A stretch of DNA of 64,000 bases. It comes from Flavobacterium litorale (GTDB lineage: Bacteria; Bacteroidota; Bacteroidia; Flavobacteriales; Flavobacteriaceae). Shown here one piece after another: positions 23,289 through 33,200 of the stretch; position 1 is the stretch's first letter, and each line of letters opens with the position of its first letter. The position numbers were made by a program, and so were the translations under genes. The stretch lies in the NCBI RefSeq assembly GCF_019613795.1, contig NZ_CP080429.1, positions 1,848,501-1,912,500 on the forward strand, written 5' to 3'. The notes beneath the pieces were generated by a model, which saw only the letters and a program-made list of their open reading frames with translations, did not search any database and was not told the DNA's origin.

Positions 23289-25825
23289 TTACCCATAAAA
23301 TCGCCACCATCACCTTGCTGGTTGCCGCGCTGTTCTTGGTTTTTATCGGCTTTACTTGGGTTAAAGCGGTACGTAAACGATAGTGTTATTTGTCGTTCCC
23401 TCCATTGCATCTCGGTGTACGACTCTACTTGTGGTAGTGTGTTAGTGAGTTTTCTTTTCCTAGAGTTTAAAATATCTCTTACGTTTAAACTTATTGTAGC
23501 ACGCTCGTTTAATATATCTTTACTTATTGCCGTATCTGCCGAGAATATGCCTTTATATCGGCTTTGTGCGTTTTCTCGGGGTCCAGTGTAACGTGCGTTA
23601 AGTTGCCAGTTAATATCTAGGGGTAGGCTCACTCTAGAATTTACGCGTGTAAACCAACTATAATTAGAATTATCGAAGTTCTGTACTATAGTTTCGCCTA
23701 AAAAGTTAGTATAGGTATAATCGCCATCTATTTGATTTTTAAAGAAGTTAAAGTTACCGTTTATTCTCCACCAGCGGTAAGGGTTGTAATTTACATCAAA
23801 CTCAAAACCATAACGGTATTGTTTGGCTAAGTTAACGGGAGATGTTAGTATAATGGGAGTTCGTACATCCTCGCCATCAATTACCTCTATTACCTCGTTA
23901 TTGTCGTTAACAATGTCTTCGCCACCTACTACTTGGGTAAAAAATTCTCCCGATTCCCTACGTACAAACTGATATACGTCTTTAGTAATGTTTACGTATG
24001 CGGTACTGCTTAGTGTAACTTTATTCCACTTTTTAAGAAAACCTACCTCCATAGCATCAGTCATGGACGGGTCTAGGTCTGGGTTACCCGTAAATATATT
24101 AATGTTACTTACTAGGCTAGAAAAGGGGTTAATAAACCATCCTCTGGGTCGGTTTATACGGCGGCTATAGCTTATGCTTGCATTAGTGCCCTCAGAAAAC
24201 TCATACGATAAAAATGCACTCGGGAAAAAGTTGTTGTATTTTTTAGTATTGAAATCTTCTCTATCAAGTAAGTTTACTTCAATATCGGAGTCTTCCCAAC
24301 GCAATCCTAGTAAATAGGAGAATTTACCTATTTTAGAGCCGTATTGCGCATAAAAGGCATTTACATTCTCTTTGTACTCTAGTAAACTCGAAAAGTTAGG
24401 GTCTATAATCCAAATATCATTTTCCAACGTTTCAGTTTGTGCATCGGTAGTAAGTTCTAAAAAACTTCCACGATACCCTGCTTCAAACTGGCTTCCTTCT
24501 CCAAAGGGTAGTACATAATCTACCTGAGCGAGTGCTCTATCTTCCTCTTCATCACTAAGTGTTCGCTGGAAAATATTATCAACTTCAGGTGTGGTAGTAC
24601 CAATTACAATATCGTCAATTTGTGCTTTTTCGTAATCGTTGCTTTTGGCTAACGACAGGTTTACATCTAGTTTATGCCCTTCATCATTAAACTTTTTAAG
24701 TAAGCTACTCGAAAATTGAATGTTATCGCTTTCTTCTTCCTCAAGGTTATAACGGTAACGTGTTTCGTCAAACGAGCCATCGGCAAAAAAATAATCGTAG
24801 TACGTTTCGGTGGGGTTTTCGCCATCATTATCACGTACGTTAATACTATTGGTCCAGGTGGTAGTTTTATTTAAAAATATGTCGGCTCCAAAACTGGCAT
24901 TATAGCCTTGACGTTCTCTTTCGTAATCACGTCTTTCATTTACAAAGTTTGTTGTATTGCCCTCTTCATCAAAATATTCCGAGTCCGTTGAAAAATTTCC
25001 AGGGCTACTCCTATAACTATACCCTAAATTGGAGAAAAGATTATAGTTATCGCTCCTGTAGTTGAGGTTGGCATTTAGCCCATGATTATCGGGGTATCCT
25101 GTAGAGGCTACAACAGACCCATTGAAACCATTTGCTTTACCTTTACGGAGTATAATGTTTACAATACCGCCACCACCTTCGGCGTCGTACCGTGCCGATG
25201 GGTTGGTTATTACTTCTACTTTCTCTACCGACTCAGCTGGTAACAAACGCAATACTTCGGCAACGTTACTACCCGCAAGGTTAGAGGGGCGCCCGTCAAT
25301 CAATATGGTAACACCATCATTGCCTCTAAGGCTTACGTTACCATCAGGATCTACAGATATGGAGGGTACATTATCCAGCACATCGCTTACACTACCGCCT
25401 CGTACAATCATATCTTTACCTACGTTGTACACTCTTTTATCCAGTTTTATATCTACGGTAGAGCGGTCGGCAACAATTTCTATTTCATTTAATAGTGTAG
25501 CATCGGGTGCCATTAAAGTAACGCCCAAATTAGTATTACCCGTTATTGCCTTACTTTTTATAGCTGTAGATTTAAACGATATAAAGTCGAATTTTATATT
25601 GTATGTTCCCGGAGGAACATCAATGCTATACTTACCGTTAATATCAGTAAGTCCTCCGCTTACTGTTTGGTTATCGGTAGTTTGTATGGTTACTGTTGCA
25701 AATTCTAGGGGTTGTTTGGTATCTTGCTCTATCACTTGTCCGCTTACCTTTGCCTTACTTTGCGAAAACATGATTGAGGTGCAAAGTAGTAGGAGTAAAA
25801 CGAGTGAAGTTTGTAATTTTTTCAT
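23285..25825 (-). CDS. TonB-dependent receptor-like outer-membrane protein with carboxypeptidase-regulatory domain
   Basis: A protein of 846 residues starting MKKLQTSLVLLLLLCTSIMFSQ; an upstream in-frame start would put the signal peptide internally. After the signal comes a CarboxypepD_reg-like domain (KVSGQVIEQDTKQPLEFATVTIQT), then a plug domain (RGGSVSDVLDNVPSISVDPDGNVSLRGNDGVTILIDGRPS) and a C-terminal beta-barrel of the OMP_b-brl_3 type. No SusD partner lies beside it. The C-terminal tail is Gln/Gly-rich (KNQEQRGNQQGDGGDFMGK) rather than ending in a beta strand. The substrate is unknown. Confidence 0.9.
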   Translation of the reverse strand: MKKLQTSLVLLLLLCTSIMFSQSKAKVSGQVIEQDTKQPLEFATVTIQTTDNQTVSGGLTDINGKYSIDVPPGTYNIKFDFISFKSTAIKSKAITGNTNLGVTLMAPDATLLNEIEIVADRSTVDIKLDKRVYNVGKDMIVRGGSVSDVLDNVPSISVDPDGNVSLRGNDGVTILIDGRPSNLAGSNVAEVLRLLPAESVEKVEVITNPSARYDAEGGGGIVNIILRKGKANGFNGSVVASTGYPDNHGLNANLNYRSDNYNLFSNLGYSYRSSPGNFSTDSEYFDEEGNTTNFVNERRDYERERQGYNASFGADIFLNKTTTWTNSINVRDNDGENPTETYYDYFFADGSFDETRYRYNLEEEESDNIQFSSSLLKKFNDEGHKLDVNLSLAKSNDYEKAQIDDIVIGTTTPEVDNIFQRTLSDEEEDRALAQVDYVLPFGEGSQFEAGYRGSFLELTTDAQTETLENDIWIIDPNFSSLLEYKENVNAFYAQYGSKIGKFSYLLGLRWEDSDIEVNLLDREDFNTKKYNNFFPSAFLSYEFSEGTNASISYSRRINRPRGWFINPFSSLVSNINIFTGNPDLDPSMTDAMEVGFLKKWNKVTLSSTAYVNITKDVYQFVRRESGEFFTQVVGGEDIVNDNNEVIEVIDGEDVRTPIILTSPVNLAKQYRYGFEFDVNYNPYRWWRINGNFNFFKNQIDGDYTYTNFLGETIVQNFDNSNYSWFTRVNSRVSLPLDINWQLNARYTGPRENAQSRYKGIFSADTAISKDILNERATISLNVRDILNSRKRKLTNTLPQVESYTEMQWRERQITLSFTYRFNPSKADKNQEQRGNQQGDGGDFMGK

Positions 25826-25911
25826 GAAGTATGGTAAAGATGAATCTAATTTTTTTGCGTGTAAGACTGCAAAAATCATGGTAAGTTTAAGATGATGGTA
25901 CTAAAATTTTG

Positions 25912-26253
25912 TTAAAGTATCTTCTCGATTGCATCCGCAGGACGACCAACTATTGCCTTATCTCCATTTACAACTATAGTGCGTTCTATTAAATTCGGGT
26001 ATTGTACCATTATTTCAATAAGCGCATCATCTGTTAAATTGGTATTTTTATAATCCTTTTTCCAAATGGCTTCGTTTTTTCGCACCAATTCTATTGGGGC
26101 AATACCTAACTTTTCAATTAGGTTTTTAAGCTCTTCTTTATCCAAAAGTTCTTTTAAATATTTTACAACTTTAAATGATTTTCCTTTCGATTCTAATAGT
26201 TGAATTCCCTCGCGCGATTTGCTGCATCTGGGGTTGTGGTATATGGTTATCAT
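25912..26253 (-). CDS. arsC: Arsenate reductase, glutaredoxin-coupled ArsC family
   Basis: A protein of 113 residues from MITIYHNPRCSKSREGIQLL, full length for the ArsC/Spx fold. Cys10 in the NPRCSKSR motif is the catalytic Cys of glutaredoxin-dependent arsenate reductases; the later Arg-containing segments (ELVRKNEAIWK, NGDKAIVGRPADAIEKIL) match the family. It would reduce arsenate to arsenite. No arsenite exporter or ArsR regulator is nearby, so it may be a housekeeping member of the family with another thiol role. Confidence 0.88.
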   Translation of the reverse strand: MITIYHNPRCSKSREGIQLLESKGKSFKVVKYLKELLDKEELKNLIEKLGIAPIELVRKNEAIWKKDYKNTNLTDDALIEIMVQYPNLIERTIVVNGDKAIVGRPADAIEKIL

Positions 26254-26332
26254 CGTTTCTTTTTTTTGCAAATTAAATGAATATTACCCCAAAATAGAAG
26301 TATATTGCCCTAATCTAAGATTAAATTAACTA

Positions 26333-27235
26333 ATGTTTATAGAAAAGGCTTACACTAAGAATTTTGACTTTATAAAGTACCTACCCATACCATTGGTGCT
26401 ACTAGGGTTAATGGCGTTAAACTACGTTGTTATTGTTGTAATGAATATAGATGTAGAGGATGTATTGCGGCAGGAAATTGCTAAAAAAGGAACAAATCAG
26501 GTTTTTATAGAAACGTTAATGCCCATGATAATTTTGCTTATAGCATTATTGGTATGGGTAAAGTATGTAAATAAGCAAAGTATAACGAGCCTTACTACTG
26601 CTCGTGATAAAGTAGACTGGAGCAGAGTTTGGTTTTCGTTTGCGGTTTGGGGCGGTATTACAGCAGGTTTTATAGGTTTAGCCTATGTTACAAACCCCGA
26701 TAATTTTGTGCTTAATTTTAACTTGGTACCCTTTGCTACGCTTGCTATTATTGCCATGATAATGGTACCAATGCAAACCAGTTTTGAAGAGTATTTGTTT
26801 CGAGGGTATCTTATGCAAGGTATTGGTATTGTTACCAAAAGCAGGTTAATTCCGCTAATTACTACATCATTACTATTTGGTGTAATGCACATTGCTAACC
26901 CCGAAATTGAGAAAATTGGCTACATATTGTTGTTCTATTACATTGGTACAGGTTTGTTTTTGGGTATTATAACATTAATGGACGATGGCATTGAGTTAGC
27001 GCTTGGTTTTCATGCAGCCAATAACCTCATTTCGGCACTTTTAGTAACATCCGATTGGACTGCTTTTCAAACCGATTCGGTGCTAAAAGATGTTTCCGAA
27101 CCATCGGTAGGGTTCGATATTTTTGTACCCCTACTCATCCTATATCCAATTCTTTTGTTTATCTTTAGTAGAAAATATGGCTGGTCGGGCTGGAAAAGCA
27201 GACTGACGGGGCGTATTAAACTGACCCAAGAATAA
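26333..27235 (+). CDS. CPBP family intramembrane metalloprotease
   Basis: A protein of 300 residues with about eight membrane segments. The CPBP (CAAX protease/bacteriocin-processing) motifs are TSFEEYLFRGYLMQG (EExxxR), LLFGVMHIANPE (FxxxH) and ALGFHAANNLISAL (HxxxN). These form the glutamate/His site of Rce1-like membrane proteases. It is followed 19 bp later by menE on the same strand, an arrangement common in Flavobacteria, so the two are probably co-transcribed. The substrate is unknown. Confidence 0.92.
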   Translation: MFIEKAYTKNFDFIKYLPIPLVLLGLMALNYVVIVVMNIDVEDVLRQEIAKKGTNQVFIETLMPMIILLIALLVWVKYVNKQSITSLTTARDKVDWSRVWFSFAVWGGITAGFIGLAYVTNPDNFVLNFNLVPFATLAIIAMIMVPMQTSFEEYLFRGYLMQGIGIVTKSRLIPLITTSLLFGVMHIANPEIEKIGYILLFYYIGTGLFLGIITLMDDGIELALGFHAANNLISALLVTSDWTAFQTDSVLKDVSEPSVGFDIFVPLLILYPILLFIFSRKYGWSGWKSRLTGRIKLTQE

Positions 27236-27254
27236 CTAAAAAGTACTTTGATAT

Positions 27255-28301
27255 ATGCGTGAACTTGACTATAATTTTGTGCACAACAGTTTTAAACTAA
27301 ATGGTTTTCACCTTACTAAAAATGATTTATGCCGAATAGCGTATAGCTTTATTAAAGAAGGGCAACCTTTTGAAAGTGCAGTAGGCGATTTTATACTCGA
27401 TTGGTTTGATAGCAAACCTTATATAGCCATGCAAACATCGGGTACAACAGGGCTACCCAAAACGATAGAAGTAGACAAGCAGGCTATGGTTAACTCTGCC
27501 ATAGCTACAGGCGATTTTTTTGATTTATCGGCAGGTATAAAAGCATTACATTGTTTACCTACTGCTTATGTAGCAGGAAAAATGATGCTTGTTAGGGCTT
27601 TTATACTCGGTTGGGAATTAGAACTTGTAGCACCTACCACAACACCTTTACCACGCGGTAACGAAAAATACGATTTTGCTGCTATGGTGCCTATGCAGGC
27701 GGAAGCATCAATCGATAAATTGTACCGAATTAAAAAACTTATACTCGGCGGCGCTAAGGTAAACCAAGCACTAGCAGAGCAGTTAGTTACGATTCCTAGC
27801 AAAATATATGAAACGTATGGCATGACTGAAACGATTACGCATATTGCTGCTAAAGAAATAGGGGAGTCGGCATTTACAGTATTACCCAACGTAGCCATAA
27901 GCCAAGATGACAGACAATGCCTTGTTATTAACCCGTACAAATTGTGTACTGAACCTGTTGTAACTAACGATATTGTAGATATAATTGGCGACAACCAGTT
28001 TATATGGTTGGGCAGGTACGATAATGTTATTAATAGCGGAGGGGTAAAACTATTTCCAGAACAGATAGAAGAAAAGCTATCGGGAAATTTAGACAGACGT
28101 TATTTTGTAAAAGGTGTACCTGATGAGCAACTGGGCGAAAAACTTGTTTTGGTTGTAGAGGGCGAACCTTACGATATTGATAAGAAAATATTCTCCGACC
28201 TTGATAAATTCGAGAAGCCAAAAGCAGTATTGTTTATAGAGAAATTTGCCGAAACAGCTTCGGGCAAAGCAATGCGTACTGCTAGTATGGCAACGGCTTA
28301 A
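27255..28301 (+). CDS. menE: o-Succinylbenzoate-CoA ligase
   Basis: A protein of 348 residues, shorter than E. coli MenE (about 450) but normal for Bacteroidota. It activates o-succinylbenzoate with ATP and CoA in menaquinone synthesis. AMP-binding motifs are MQTSGTTGLPKTIEVDKQAM (P-loop-like TSGTTGxPK), KIYETYGMTETITHIA (YGxTE), IWLGRYDNVINSGGVKLFPEQIEE (GRxDxxINSGG) and C-terminal KFEKPKAVLFIEKFAETASGKAMR, which carries the catalytic Lys. The last four bases overlap the convergent peptidase gene. Confidence 0.92.
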   Translation: MRELDYNFVHNSFKLNGFHLTKNDLCRIAYSFIKEGQPFESAVGDFILDWFDSKPYIAMQTSGTTGLPKTIEVDKQAMVNSAIATGDFFDLSAGIKALHCLPTAYVAGKMMLVRAFILGWELELVAPTTTPLPRGNEKYDFAAMVPMQAEASIDKLYRIKKLILGGAKVNQALAEQLVTIPSKIYETYGMTETITHIAAKEIGESAFTVLPNVAISQDDRQCLVINPYKLCTEPVVTNDIVDIIGDNQFIWLGRYDNVINSGGVKLFPEQIEEKLSGNLDRRYFVKGVPDEQLGEKLVLVVEGEPYDIDKKIFSDLDKFEKPKAVLFIEKFAETASGKAMRTASMATA

Positions 28302-29917
28302 AGTTTTTGCACTTTTATATAAAATTTATCCTGCTGTGGTACAACGCTTTTAAGGCGTTTGGCTGCATTGGGCAATATTTGCCAAGCAGTAGTCCCTGTT
28401 ACCCGTATCTCTTTACCCTCTATAACAATGTCAATAGGCATCTCAAAATGCTGTACATTTGTTTCCCACCGATATTGCACTGAACCGTTTTTGCGCTGTA
28501 ATTGCAATACTGGTATATTGGTATAGTTTAAGTACTGATTAAAAATAGGCGTAAGATTTATACCACTTTCCGTATTAAAGAAGTTGATTACTGTTTCGGT
28601 ATCAATAACTTGCTTACGGTAGGTTTTAGCATATTTTAAAAGCATTGCCCACCATTTATCATCATTATTAATAACATGGCGCAGCGTATTTAAAAACAAA
28701 GCACCTTTAAAATACATATCGCCAGAGCCTTCTCGGTTAACCCCAAAAATTCCGATAATAGGTTTATCATTTTGTACGTTTAAACGTTGCCCGTTAACGT
28801 ATTTCATGGCTTTTTCGTAACCGTAACGGCACTCTACATAAACAGTTTCCGAGTAGGTTGTAAATCCTTCGTGTATCCACATATCGGCAACATCTTTTGA
28901 GGTAATACTGTTACCAAACCATTCATGCCCGCTTTCGTGTATCGTAATATAATCAAACAACATCCCTACACCCGAAAATGATAAATCGTACCCTCTGTAG
29001 CCTTTTTTAAAACCATTCCCGTAAGCTACGGCACTTTGGTGTTCCATACCCAAATACGGTGTTTCTACAAGCTTATAACCATCTTCGTAAAAAGGATATT
29101 TACCAAATTTTTCCTCAAAACATGCAATCATAGGTTTTACTTCTTCAAAGTGTTTACGGGCTTTTTCTTCGTTGTCTTTTAAAACATAATAATCCAAATC
29201 CAGTCCGTTTACGGTATCGTGTATGTGTGCGTAATCGGCAATATTTACGGTTATGTTGTAGTTGTTAATGGGGTTGGTAACCTCCCAGTCCCAACGGGTA
29301 TAACCATTTCCTACATCTGTACTACCTGTAAAACGTCCGTTACTCACATTCATCAATCCGTTAGGCACAGCTACTTTTATAGTAGCACCATTATCGGGCT
29401 CATCGGTTTGATGGTCCTTTACAGGATACCACAAACTAGCCCCTGTGCCCTGTACGGCAACACCTACCCAAGGCTTACCTTGATTGTCTTTACGGAAAAC
29501 AAAACCGCCATCCCAGGGGGCGTTGCGTGCCACCACAGGGTTGCCACTATAATAAAAGCGTAATTTCTGCTTACTATCTTTTTTTAAGATTGTGGGAAAG
29601 CGTATAAAAATAGCATCGTACTCTCTTTTATAGTTAAGATGTTGCTTGTTTAATACGATACTATCTACAGTCATATTCTCGAATAAATCCAATTGTATGG
29701 TATCGGTATTCTCAACTATTTTAAATTCAATAGCATTATACCCACTAATGTGTTTTTTGTTAGGATTAATGGTAATGTTGAGGTTGTATTTTAGCACATC
29801 AAAACAAGTACGTTCGGGGCGTAACCCGCCTTGCAACGTATCACGACGTGTGGTAGGTTGTGCAATAGTTGTTATTGTTATAAAAGCAAATAAAGTTACT
29901 AGGAATGCTTTTTTCAT
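28298..29917 (-). CDS. M1 family zinc metallopeptidase (aminopeptidase), exported
   Basis: A protein of 539 residues with signal peptide MKKAFLVTLFAFITITTIAQ. The zinc site is TIHESGHEWFGNSITSKDVADMWIHEGFTTYSE: HExxH plus the downstream Glu in the HEGF segment, exactly as in M1 peptidases. Upstream, KLVETPYLGMEHQSAVAYGNGF holds the GxMEN-like substrate loop, here GMEHQ. It lacks the long ERAP-type C-terminal helical domain, so it is a compact member of the family. It probably trims peptides in the periplasm. A hairpin terminator of the upstream gene lies before it. Confidence 0.92.
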   Translation of the reverse strand: MKKAFLVTLFAFITITTIAQPTTRRDTLQGGLRPERTCFDVLKYNLNITINPNKKHISGYNAIEFKIVENTDTIQLDLFENMTVDSIVLNKQHLNYKREYDAIFIRFPTILKKDSKQKLRFYYSGNPVVARNAPWDGGFVFRKDNQGKPWVGVAVQGTGASLWYPVKDHQTDEPDNGATIKVAVPNGLMNVSNGRFTGSTDVGNGYTRWDWEVTNPINNYNITVNIADYAHIHDTVNGLDLDYYVLKDNEEKARKHFEEVKPMIACFEEKFGKYPFYEDGYKLVETPYLGMEHQSAVAYGNGFKKGYRGYDLSFSGVGMLFDYITIHESGHEWFGNSITSKDVADMWIHEGFTTYSETVYVECRYGYEKAMKYVNGQRLNVQNDKPIIGIFGVNREGSGDMYFKGALFLNTLRHVINNDDKWWAMLLKYAKTYRKQVIDTETVINFFNTESGINLTPIFNQYLNYTNIPVLQLQRKNGSVQYRWETNVQHFEMPIDIVIEGKEIRVTGTTAWQILPNAAKRLKSVVPQQDKFYIKVQKL

Positions 29918-29928
29918 AACCTGTTTTT

Positions 29929-29967
29929 AAAAAAATTAGCTTCGTACATAATAGTGTACGAAGCTAA
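29929..29967 (-). terminator. Rho-independent terminator of the carboxylase gene
   Basis: Stem TTAGCTTCGTACA with its complement around a 6-nt loop; on the minus strand it is followed by TTTTTTT. Confidence 0.85.
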
Positions 29968-29991
29968 GATACTATAAAAATGATAATGTGT

Positions 29992-31620
29992 TTATACTTG
30001 TATTACACCCAAGTTAAAAGGTTTTTCGATAGGAGCGTGGTCGGCAGCCTCTATACCCATCGAAATCCACTTTCGGGTATCCAACGGGTCGATAATAGCA
30101 TCTGTCCACAAACGCGATGCTGCATAATATGGCGATACTTGCGCATCGTAACGTGCTTTTATTTTATCAAAAAGTTCTTGCTCTTTCTTTTCATCCACTT
30201 TTTCGCCTTTTGCTTTTAACGATGATGCCTCTATCTGCATTAATACTTTGGCAGCTTGTGTACCTCCCATTACGGCAAGCTCGGCACTTGGCCATGCCAG
30301 CATAAAACGAGGGTCGTACGCCTTACCGCACATTGCGTAGTTACCTGCACCGTAAGAGTTGCCTATTACAATAGTAAATTTAGGTACTACCGAGTTACTT
30401 ACGGCATTTACCATTTTGGCACCGTCTTTAATAATACCACCATGTTCTGATTTTGAGCCTACCATAAAGCCTGTAACATCCTGTAAAAACACCAACGGAA
30501 TTTTCTTTTGATTGCAGTTGGCTATAAAGCGTGTGGCTTTATCGGCACTATCCGAATAGATAACGCCCCCAAATTGCATTTCTCCCTTTTTGGTTTTTAC
30601 TACTTTACGTTGGTTGGCTACTATACCTACAGCCCAGCCATCTATACGTGCATAGCCTGTAATAATGGTTTGCCCGTAGCCTGCTTTATATTCTTCAAAC
30701 TCACTACCGTCTACCAAGCGATTGATGATTTCCATCATATCGTACTGCTCGTTACGGGCTTTTGGTAGTATACCGTAAATGTCTTTTTCCTCTAATTCAG
30801 GTTTTACGGGTTTAATACGGCTGTAGCCTGCTTTATCGTAATCGCCAATTTTATCTACTATGTTTTTAATAGTGGTTAGAGCATCTTTATCATCTTTTGC
30901 TTTGTAATCGGTAACGCCCGATATTTCGCAATGTGTAGTTGCACCGCCTAATGTTTCGTTGTCTATACTTTCGCCAATAGCTGCTTTTACCAGATAACTA
31001 CCCGCCAAGAAGATGCTCCCTGTTTTATCTACAATAAGCGCTTCATCGCTCATAATAGGTAAGTAAGCACCACCAGCAACACAGCTACCCATTACGGCTG
31101 CTATTTGTGTAATGCCCATACTGCTCATTACAGCATTGTTACGAAATATGCGACCAAAGTGTTCTTTATCGGGGAATATTTCATCCTGCATCGGTAAATA
31201 CACTCCAGCACTATCCACTAAGTAAATTATAGGTAATCTGTTTTCTATAGCAATTTCCTGTGCCCGTAAATTCTTTTTACCTGTTATCGGGAACCATGCT
31301 CCTGCTTTTACAGTAGCGTCGTTAGCTACAACAATGCATTGCTTGCCGCTAACGTAGCCTATTTTTACCACTACACCGCCCGATGGGCATCCGCCATGTT
31401 CCTTGTACATACCCTCGCCAACAAAAGCACCTATCTCTACACTTTTACTGCCTTTATCTAGTAAAAATTCAATACGCTCACGAGCAGTCATTTTACCTTG
31501 CGAATGCAATTTTGCAATTCTCTTTTCGCCACCGCCCAGTTTTACCTGTGCTAGTTTGCGTTTCATCTCAGAGAGTAAAAGTTTATTATGGTCTTCGTTT
31601 TTGTTGAAGTTAATATCCAT
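29992..31620 (-). CDS. Acyl-CoA carboxylase beta (carboxyltransferase) subunit
   Basis: A protein of 542 residues. It transfers the carboxyl group from carboxybiotin to an acyl-CoA. It carries GKMTARERIEFLLDKGS, GGCPSGGVVVKIGYVSGKQCIVVANDATVKAGAWFPITGKKNLRAQEIA and GIIKDGAKMVNAVSNSVVPKFTIVIGNSYGAGNYAMCGKAYDPRFMLAWPSAELAVMGG, all of the crotonase-type carboxyltransferase fold. The sequence order is closest to methylcrotonyl-CoA carboxylase beta (leucine breakdown), but propionyl-CoA cannot be ruled out. No biotin carboxylase or biotin carrier gene is adjacent, so its alpha subunit must be elsewhere. Confidence 0.9.
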   Translation of the reverse strand: MDINFNKNEDHNKLLLSEMKRKLAQVKLGGGEKRIAKLHSQGKMTARERIEFLLDKGSKSVEIGAFVGEGMYKEHGGCPSGGVVVKIGYVSGKQCIVVANDATVKAGAWFPITGKKNLRAQEIAIENRLPIIYLVDSAGVYLPMQDEIFPDKEHFGRIFRNNAVMSSMGITQIAAVMGSCVAGGAYLPIMSDEALIVDKTGSIFLAGSYLVKAAIGESIDNETLGGATTHCEISGVTDYKAKDDKDALTTIKNIVDKIGDYDKAGYSRIKPVKPELEEKDIYGILPKARNEQYDMMEIINRLVDGSEFEEYKAGYGQTIITGYARIDGWAVGIVANQRKVVKTKKGEMQFGGVIYSDSADKATRFIANCNQKKIPLVFLQDVTGFMVGSKSEHGGIIKDGAKMVNAVSNSVVPKFTIVIGNSYGAGNYAMCGKAYDPRFMLAWPSAELAVMGGTQAAKVLMQIEASSLKAKGEKVDEKKEQELFDKIKARYDAQVSPYYAASRLWTDAIIDPLDTRKWISMGIEAADHAPIEKPFNLGVIQV

Positions 31621-31741
31621 GGTATTATGCTAAGTTTTATTGATGTTGTAATTTTCGAAGGCTAAAATACGAAATCGTTTGAAATTTGATAGTGTTACCA
31701 TTTAGTTGTTACAAAAATATATTTTACAACTGTGGCTTAAC

Positions 31742-31775
31742 AAAAAAGGAACAACGCTAGGTTGCTCCTTTTGGG
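31742..31775 (-). terminator. Terminator after the PiT-like gene
   Basis: Imperfect stem AAAAGGAxCAAC with its complement, followed by TTTTTTG on the minus strand. Confidence 0.65.
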
Positions 31776-31796
31776 TTGTATAATAATGTGCTAATT

Positions 31797-32912
31797 TTAG
31801 TCCAATCCTAAAAATATCATCAGGTCTTGCCTAATGGCTTCATTTACGGTTGCGGCCAAACTTAACGATATTATTAAACCTATAGAGGCGTATAAAAAGT
31901 CTTTTCCTATAATGCGTAATGCTTTCTTTTTATGCTTTTTACCTTTTTTGAGTCGTGCAAGATTTATGGCTATTTCTCTACCGCCAATAAGCCCCAAGAA
32001 AATCCAGGTGGTACTCATAGGTACGGTGCTAATAAACAGCTTGTAGATTAGGATAAGTGCATAGGTAAAATCAATAAGCGTTGCTGCCCTAATGTCCGAT
32101 ATACGTACTTTTTCACTGACTACTTTTTGTATTTTATCCCCTCTTAAGAAGAATAGCAATCCTAAGCCTATAAATATAGTCGAACAGAAAATTATGAATT
32201 GGAAGGTATCTAATTTTCGGGGTAGGAATACGGCAATATTAGCACCATCCTGCATTACCCAAACCGACCATAATATACCACTAACCAGCCATTGTACTAC
32301 CATCCACATGGGGTGTACTTTTCTGCTCTTAAACTTTTTCCTAATGTAGTTATACCCAAAATACCATATTAATGCCGATACTACAAAGGCTATAAAATAA
32401 CCCGATACACTTTTAGATACCATTGTAGTAATCCCTTTAGATGATGAGCTAAATACACTCAGCATTAAAAAGGTGGTTGATACTGGCATACGTAATCGTG
32501 TTAGTATTAGCAGTACCAAAGGCGCCATTAGTATAAAAAACGAAAACTCTTCGGGGTGGGGGTAGTTACTTGTACCATCGGGTTTTAATAAACGTTGATA
32601 AGTAACATCGCCATCAAAAACAATCCAGCTTACCGTAACGGTAGCTAAAAATAATGTACCAACATAGAGCCAGAGGATGTACCATTTTTTGTCCTGATTA
32701 CTTTCGATAAAAGTACCTAAGGATTGTATACTATCGTTAGATACTGTTGCATAGGCTGCTGTAAAAAAACCAATCCACATGGCTATTTGCGGTTGATTGT
32801 AAAATAGGGCACTAAGTGTAAAAACAGCGAGTATTAAAAGAAAGAAATATTTTTCGTTAGAAATCCTACCAAGTATTTGTTCAGATTTGGATGATTTTCT
32901 TTTATGTTTCAT
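31797..32912 (-). CDS. PiT-like polytopic membrane protein (divergent phosphate-permease homologue)
   Basis: A protein of 371 residues with about nine or ten membrane segments. Two segments echo the duplicated PiT signature: NDSIQSLGTFIESNQ near residue 58 (compare GANDxANxxGT) and RMPVSTTFLMLSVFSSSSKGI near residue 142 (compare PVSTTHTITGSI). The usual second Asn-Asp repeat is not evident, so transport activity is uncertain. It is divergent from the DUF47-PiT operon, with 288 bp between. The C-terminal half is rich in Lys (LARLKKGKKHKKKALRIIGK). It may be a phosphate-transport relative with a changed or regulatory role. Confidence 0.75.
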   Translation of the reverse strand: MKHKRKSSKSEQILGRISNEKYFFLLILAVFTLSALFYNQPQIAMWIGFFTAAYATVSNDSIQSLGTFIESNQDKKWYILWLYVGTLFLATVTVSWIVFDGDVTYQRLLKPDGTSNYPHPEEFSFFILMAPLVLLILTRLRMPVSTTFLMLSVFSSSSKGITTMVSKSVSGYFIAFVVSALIWYFGYNYIRKKFKSRKVHPMWMVVQWLVSGILWSVWVMQDGANIAVFLPRKLDTFQFIIFCSTIFIGLGLLFFLRGDKIQKVVSEKVRISDIRAATLIDFTYALILIYKLFISTVPMSTTWIFLGLIGGREIAINLARLKKGKKHKKKALRIIGKDFLYASIGLIISLSLAATVNEAIRQDLMIFLGLD

Positions 32913-33172
32913 ATTTGGTTAATAGGGGTTTGTACCACCGCAAAAATATGCTACAATGCCTACTATTATTTAAAATTATACTTTAAGTAATTGTTAAGCC
33001 GTCGAAAAATCTTGTTAATCCTGCATTTTTTCAAAATAAATCGTAAGTTATTATATAATATTGTATTATGTTTTGTAAGTTGGTTATTGCTATATGCTAC
33101 TTTGTTAAAAACAGTAGTGTTGGAATAACTTTTAGTTTGCTATTAGTTAACATTTTAGCAACATTATATTCC

Positions 33173-33180
33173 TACATTTG
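33173..33180 (+). promoter_or_regulatory. Candidate -7 element (TACATTTG) for the DUF47-PiT operon
   Basis: Exact TAnnTTTG match on the plus strand, 21 bp before the start codon at 33201. Confidence 0.55.
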
Positions 33181-33200
33181 CCGAATTTAAATCTATTTTA

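Noticed and set aside
25122..25895. 257-codon open frame antisense to the TonB-type receptor
   Set aside because: Low-complexity Ser/Pro/Leu translation; the opposite frame encodes a clear plug domain.
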